Below are positions 61,005 to 64,000 of a stretch of 64,000 nt of DNA, piece by piece; within the stretch, counting starts at the first letter, position 1, and each line of letters begins with the position of its first letter. The position numbers and the translations under genes are program-made. This DNA is from Acanthacorydalis orientalis (Eukaryota; Arthropoda; Insecta; Megaloptera; Corydalidae). The DNA is taken from positions 15,664,071 through 15,728,070 of the forward strand of contig CM068316.1 in NCBI GenBank assembly GCA_034766995.1, read 5' to 3'. The notes under the pieces were generated by a model. It was not told where the DNA came from. It searched no databases and was given only the letters and a program-made list of their open reading frames with translations.

Positions 61005-61219
61005 GTATGTATATATATATATATATATATATGCATATATAATTAGAAAAAATACGAAGAAATATTATAATAAAAATTCTAAGCTCCATCTTTGGAACTC
61101 AATATCAAATTGTTATTAAGAATATTATATTTTTACTATTTGTAATACAGAAATGGATACAGTTCTGACATTATGACTAAAATTCACTTTTACAAATGAG
61201 TTCTCTCCACCCCACACAC
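60512..61219. repeat. AT-rich spacer with compound (TA)n array at 60932-61042
   Basis: The array has GTATATATGTGTA and TGCATA interruptions. The remainder has no recognised feature. Confidence 0.8.
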
Positions 61220-61385
61220 CATAAAAATAATTCTAGGGTTAAAAAATATTCAATAAATAATTATTGATCACTTTTGATTGTTGCTTGGGTGAATTGAATG
61301 CCAATGCCATCATTCTTAGAACATTATTGAAAGAATTCATTTGTGAAAGGGAATTTAGCTACACTGTCAGAATTGCATTAAAATA
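61220..61385 (+). repeat. Unclassified hairpin repeat R, copy 5
   Basis: AAATATTCAATAAATAATTA and TTGATCACTTTTGATTGTTG match repeat R. The 3' part GAATGCCAATGCCATCATTC and TTCATTTGTGAAAGGGAATT matches copy 2 beyond the hairpin. Confidence 0.55.
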
Positions 61386-61486
61386 TATATCTTTCGAAAA
61401 AAAATATTTCAACAAATACATTTAGATTACAATAATATTTCAAAGAATGATTAGAATCAGATATGTAAATGTATGAATATTTAATG

Positions 61487-61532
<46 letters not shown>
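61487..61532. repeat. (TA)n array
   Basis: About 43 bp of TA, adjoining the Helitron-like copy. Confidence 0.95.
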
Positions 61533-61533
<1 letters not shown>

Positions 61534-61537
61534 CATA

Positions 61538-61817
61538 ATAGGAGGCTTTTCCCTTTACTCTCTACATGCACCAACCCTCGGGCTCGCTGCTCTCGCCCAC
61601 TTATTAATTATAAGTTGCTACAGGTAACCAAATGAAACAATAAACATATTTTTTAACTCTCATTTATGCCTATAAAATCATTATCACAGAAAAACTTCAA
61701 CGTTGCTGTTTTATATATGAGATAATCATATTTGGATATCATGAAACCTCAATCTCATAAATAAATGTCAACGTATCAAAAATTTTTTGTGGATAATTTT
61801 GATTTTATATATATAGA
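61538..61817 (-). mobile_element. Helitron-like nonautonomous element, copy 4
   Basis: On the minus strand it starts TCTATATATATAAAATCAAA and ends AAAAGCCTCCTATTATG, where the terminal CTAG has become CTAT. It shares ATTATCCACAAAAAATTT, TAATGATTTTATAGGCATAA, TTTATTGTTTCATTTGGTTA and GTGGGCGAGAGCAGCGAGCC with the other copies. TA arrays border both sides. Confidence 0.6.
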
Positions 61818-61818
61818 A

Positions 61819-61856
<38 letters not shown>

Positions 61857-62644
61857 AATAAAATCTATATTTTATTATAGTATTCTTACTGTTATTTTTA
61901 CAAAGATATTATTTTAAAAATATATTTATTTAGGATCGTATTAAAATAATATTTAAAGGTCGAATAAAGAATATAAAATATATAATTGTTTATTTAATTT
62001 GAACTTTTTCTTAAATTACTAAATACTTACCTTTCTATATATAAAAAAATAGTTTCTTCATAAAATTTCTTTATAACATTTTTTTATTTTTCGTGTAGAC
62101 CACCCCTCCCTCCTCCCGCTACACTCTACTAGTAATATGTTAACCATTTCCATTTCCAATCATTAATGATTGGTTGATGGATATCGCGTGGTCTCTGTTC
62201 TGATTGGTTGACATCAGTTACATGTACGTAGCTCTCATACGGTATACAACAAGAACGTCGTATGATTTCAATGTAAAACTGATGACATTTATTCAAAATA
62301 TTGTATTCACCGAACCTTAAGAGTAAAAATATTATTACACATTTTAACACTGTACTCGTACTTTGTTGTAAATTTTTATAAATTTTTCCAGTAAAAATTT
62401 TATGATTTACATTTTACATAGATTATTTATACAAATACTTTGTTAATTTTTGTTATTTGTTAAGAGAAGGAGAGCGGAAGTGTGCGAGGAGCGAACTCTC
62501 CCCACTCCTGGGTGTCGGAGAGCGTAGCGAGTAGAGGACAGTGCACTGATTTTATTAAAAATCGTTTAGTGTACAATTGGATTTGAGTATTTTACGTAAA
62601 AATGAATTACAAATTTATAAACAATTTAATTTAATGCAATACAT
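61818..62644. other. AT-rich stretch with two G/C-rich patches
   Basis: A TA array lies at 61821-61853. Patches at about 62098-62130 (pyrimidine-rich, ending CTACTAGTA) and 62465-62550 (GAGAGCGTAGCGAGTAGAGG) resemble Helitron-type tails (GAGC-GTAGC-GAG) but no start was found. A 73-codon minus-strand frame at 62129-62350 is unrecognised. Confidence 0.35.
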
Positions 62645-62836
62645 GTCTGGCACAGTATCTAAATTAACTTTCAAAAATAAATTCTCTTATATCAGAAACC
62701 ACAAAAAAATTTTGATCAAAAATGTTCGATCAATGATATTGATCATTTTTGATCGTTGCTTATGCGTATTTCAATGGTAATATCATCATACCAGAGTGTA
62801 AGGTACAGAAAAACGTTTCTGTATCTCAGTGCTCTA
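62645..62836 (+). repeat. Unclassified hairpin repeat R, copy 6
   Basis: Contains TATCTAAATTAACTTTCAAA, AGAAACCACAAAAAAAT, the hairpin GATCAAAAATGTTCGATCAA...ATTGATCATTTTTGATC, and ATTTCAATGGTAATATCATC. It continues as CATACCAGAGTGTAAGG...CTCAGTGCTCTA up to the TTAA of the piggyBac insertion, and all of it is mirrored at copy 3. Confidence 0.65.
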
Positions 62837-62840
62837 TTAA

Positions 62841-63376
62841 CTCTGCACTTTAAGTACTCCTCCCAGGCACAGACATTATTTGATGTTGTACTCTAAGTGT
62901 ACCACCAATATAGTACAATGAAGTATAAAAATACTGTGATTTACAGTTAAATTACAGTTCCACTTAATTAAAGTATTCTGTCTTTTCTGTATCCTGTCTG
63001 ATCAGTATTTAATCGTTTCTTTGACAGGAAATATCAAAAAGTTCACCGTTCACCATGGTTTCAAATATAATTGATAGTGAATTGTTTGATGATGGCAGTG
63101 ATAATGAATTTGTTTTTGAAGAATATGAAAATTATTTAGAAAGTGATTGTGTTGAGTGATTAAGCAGTGATTCTGATGATAGTGATATTATTATATCGGC
63201 AAGAAAAAAAGCAAGACGAAATCAAAATGGTGAACATATATTATAAATAATAAAACAGCATTTAAAAAAAATTCTTATTATTCTAGTTTTAAAATAAGTC
63301 ATTTATTTCATATGAGTAAAATGCAAAAAACGAGTTACTTTAAATTTTAGCCGATAAAGAGTTCGAGTGCAAACGG
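62841..63376 (+). mobile_element. Nonautonomous piggyBac element, copy 2
   Basis: 536 bp between perfect TTAA duplications (62837-62840, 63377-63380). Ends are CTCTGCACTTTAAGTACTCC and the complement of CCGTTTGCACTCGAACTC. The ATG at 63055 sits in a strong CACCATGG context. The frame reads MVSNIIDSELFDDGSDNEFV, stays acidic, has a TGA after about 38 codons, then a serine/aspartate block and a basic KKARR, and ends at 63246. Only the N-terminal piece of the transposase is present; the right end follows about 130 bp later. The element is an internal deletion product. Confidence 0.85.
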
Positions 63377-63404
63377 TTAATAATAACACCTTCATCAAAA
63401 TGTG

Positions 63405-63520
63405 TATACACAATCACTAAAAAAATATCATTAATCATTTATTGAACTTTTTTGACCAGAAAATTTTTTTTGTGGTTTATGGGGCAAGAGGTTAATTTAT
63501 TTCTGAAAGTTTAATCTTTT
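63405..63520 (-). repeat. Unclassified hairpin repeat R, copy 7
   Basis: AATCATTTATTGAAC, TTTTTTGACCAGAAAATTTT and TTTGTGGTTTATGG match repeat R just outside the piggyBac copy. The stem is degraded here. Confidence 0.5.
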
Positions 63521-64000
63521 TCGCGATCAATGATCTTTCCATAATACTACGTTCTTAAATCCAAAATGTAGCCAGAGGACCCCGTTCCCCGCTGTGTAAT
63601 AATTACCATGCATTGAAACTAGATTCGTGGTAGATTTGAGGATTGAGATTTATCTCTAAGTAGTGGAGCGTTTATTAACGCCTTTAGATGGAGCTTCACT
63701 GTGCTTACGACATCACCATTTTACTGGACTTTAATTCTTAAGCAGTTTAACTACTAATTTTTATTCAACACGAAAAATCATTTATAGAAAATACAGATTG
63801 TACAAAAAAATATTTATTTATGGTAACCAAAATGATATTTTTTAACAAATCACAACAAATTTCTTGATAATTAGTAAAATATTTTTCTCATTTAGGTGTA
63901 ATAAAAAATATTAATATTTTTAAAAATATATCGTAAAAATTTATCGACGCTTTTAACTGAAAAAAGTGTAAAGTCTTTTATAATTCATTTTATTTGAATT
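63521..64000. other. Unique DNA to window end, no gene seen
   Basis: The 63550-63730 part is more mixed (GAGGACCCCGTTCCCCGC). It contains no TE signal or reading frame I can support. Confidence 0.4.

Noticed and set aside
62129..62350. 73-codon minus-strand frame
   Set aside because: Unrecognised, no supporting signals, in a region bordered by repeats.

Overview
The window is very A+T-rich animal DNA with dense (TA)n arrays, no operons and almost no intact coding sequence. The mix of transposon families (cecropia-type and other mariners, Tigger/pogo, piggyBac, hAT, Helitron-like elements, RTE-type LINEs) and the spliced exon point to an arthropod, probably an insect with an AT-rich genome. 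The species cannot be named from the sequence. No tRNA, rRNA, CRISPR array or prokaryotic gene was found.

Only one feature looks like a host gene: a 730-nt first coding exon on the minus strand at 30779-31508. It has an in-frame stop just upstream of its ATG, much higher G+C than its surroundings, and a consensus splice donor. It encodes a disordered N-terminal region of an unrecognised protein with an acidic dileucine motif, two PxIPxRN motifs and a basic patch. Its next exon must lie to the left. Nothing convincing was found there, so much of positions 1-30778 may be intron or intergenic DNA.

Most other recognisable sequence is transposon relic. Left third: Helitron-like copies (896-1100, 17190-17844), a Tigger transposase relic (4404-5110), and mariners at 2680-3084, 9798-10370, 13377-13928 and 15619-16878. 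A possible solo LTR lies at 14666-15006. Middle: a mariner deletion family (23429-23947, 33306-33895, 35216-35704), a second Tigger relic (23950-24410), a different mariner inserted in a TA array (26594-27519), a 78-bp palindromic MITE (28975-29052), a hAT element with target duplication (32019-33212) and a LINE end (38770-39415). Right third: a Helitron-like copy (43486-43818), RTE remains (47890-48835), a third mariner lineage inside a TA array (49555-50826), a mariner carrying a nested LINE (55394-56428), two short piggyBac elements in opposite orientation (58373-58913, 62841-63376) and a cluster of an unclassified hairpin repeat.

Several TE-free patches of higher complexity (for example 3440-3960, 5690-6010, 6440-6860, 11950-12330, 24780-25160, 49080-49420, 51850-52170) are the best candidates for conserved regulatory DNA. 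I found no clear new biological system. The most interesting signals are the recurrent mariner derivatives that keep the DNA-binding end and lose the catalytic core, the MADE1-like palindrome, the conserved hairpin repeat, and the close association of TA-targeting transposons with TA arrays.
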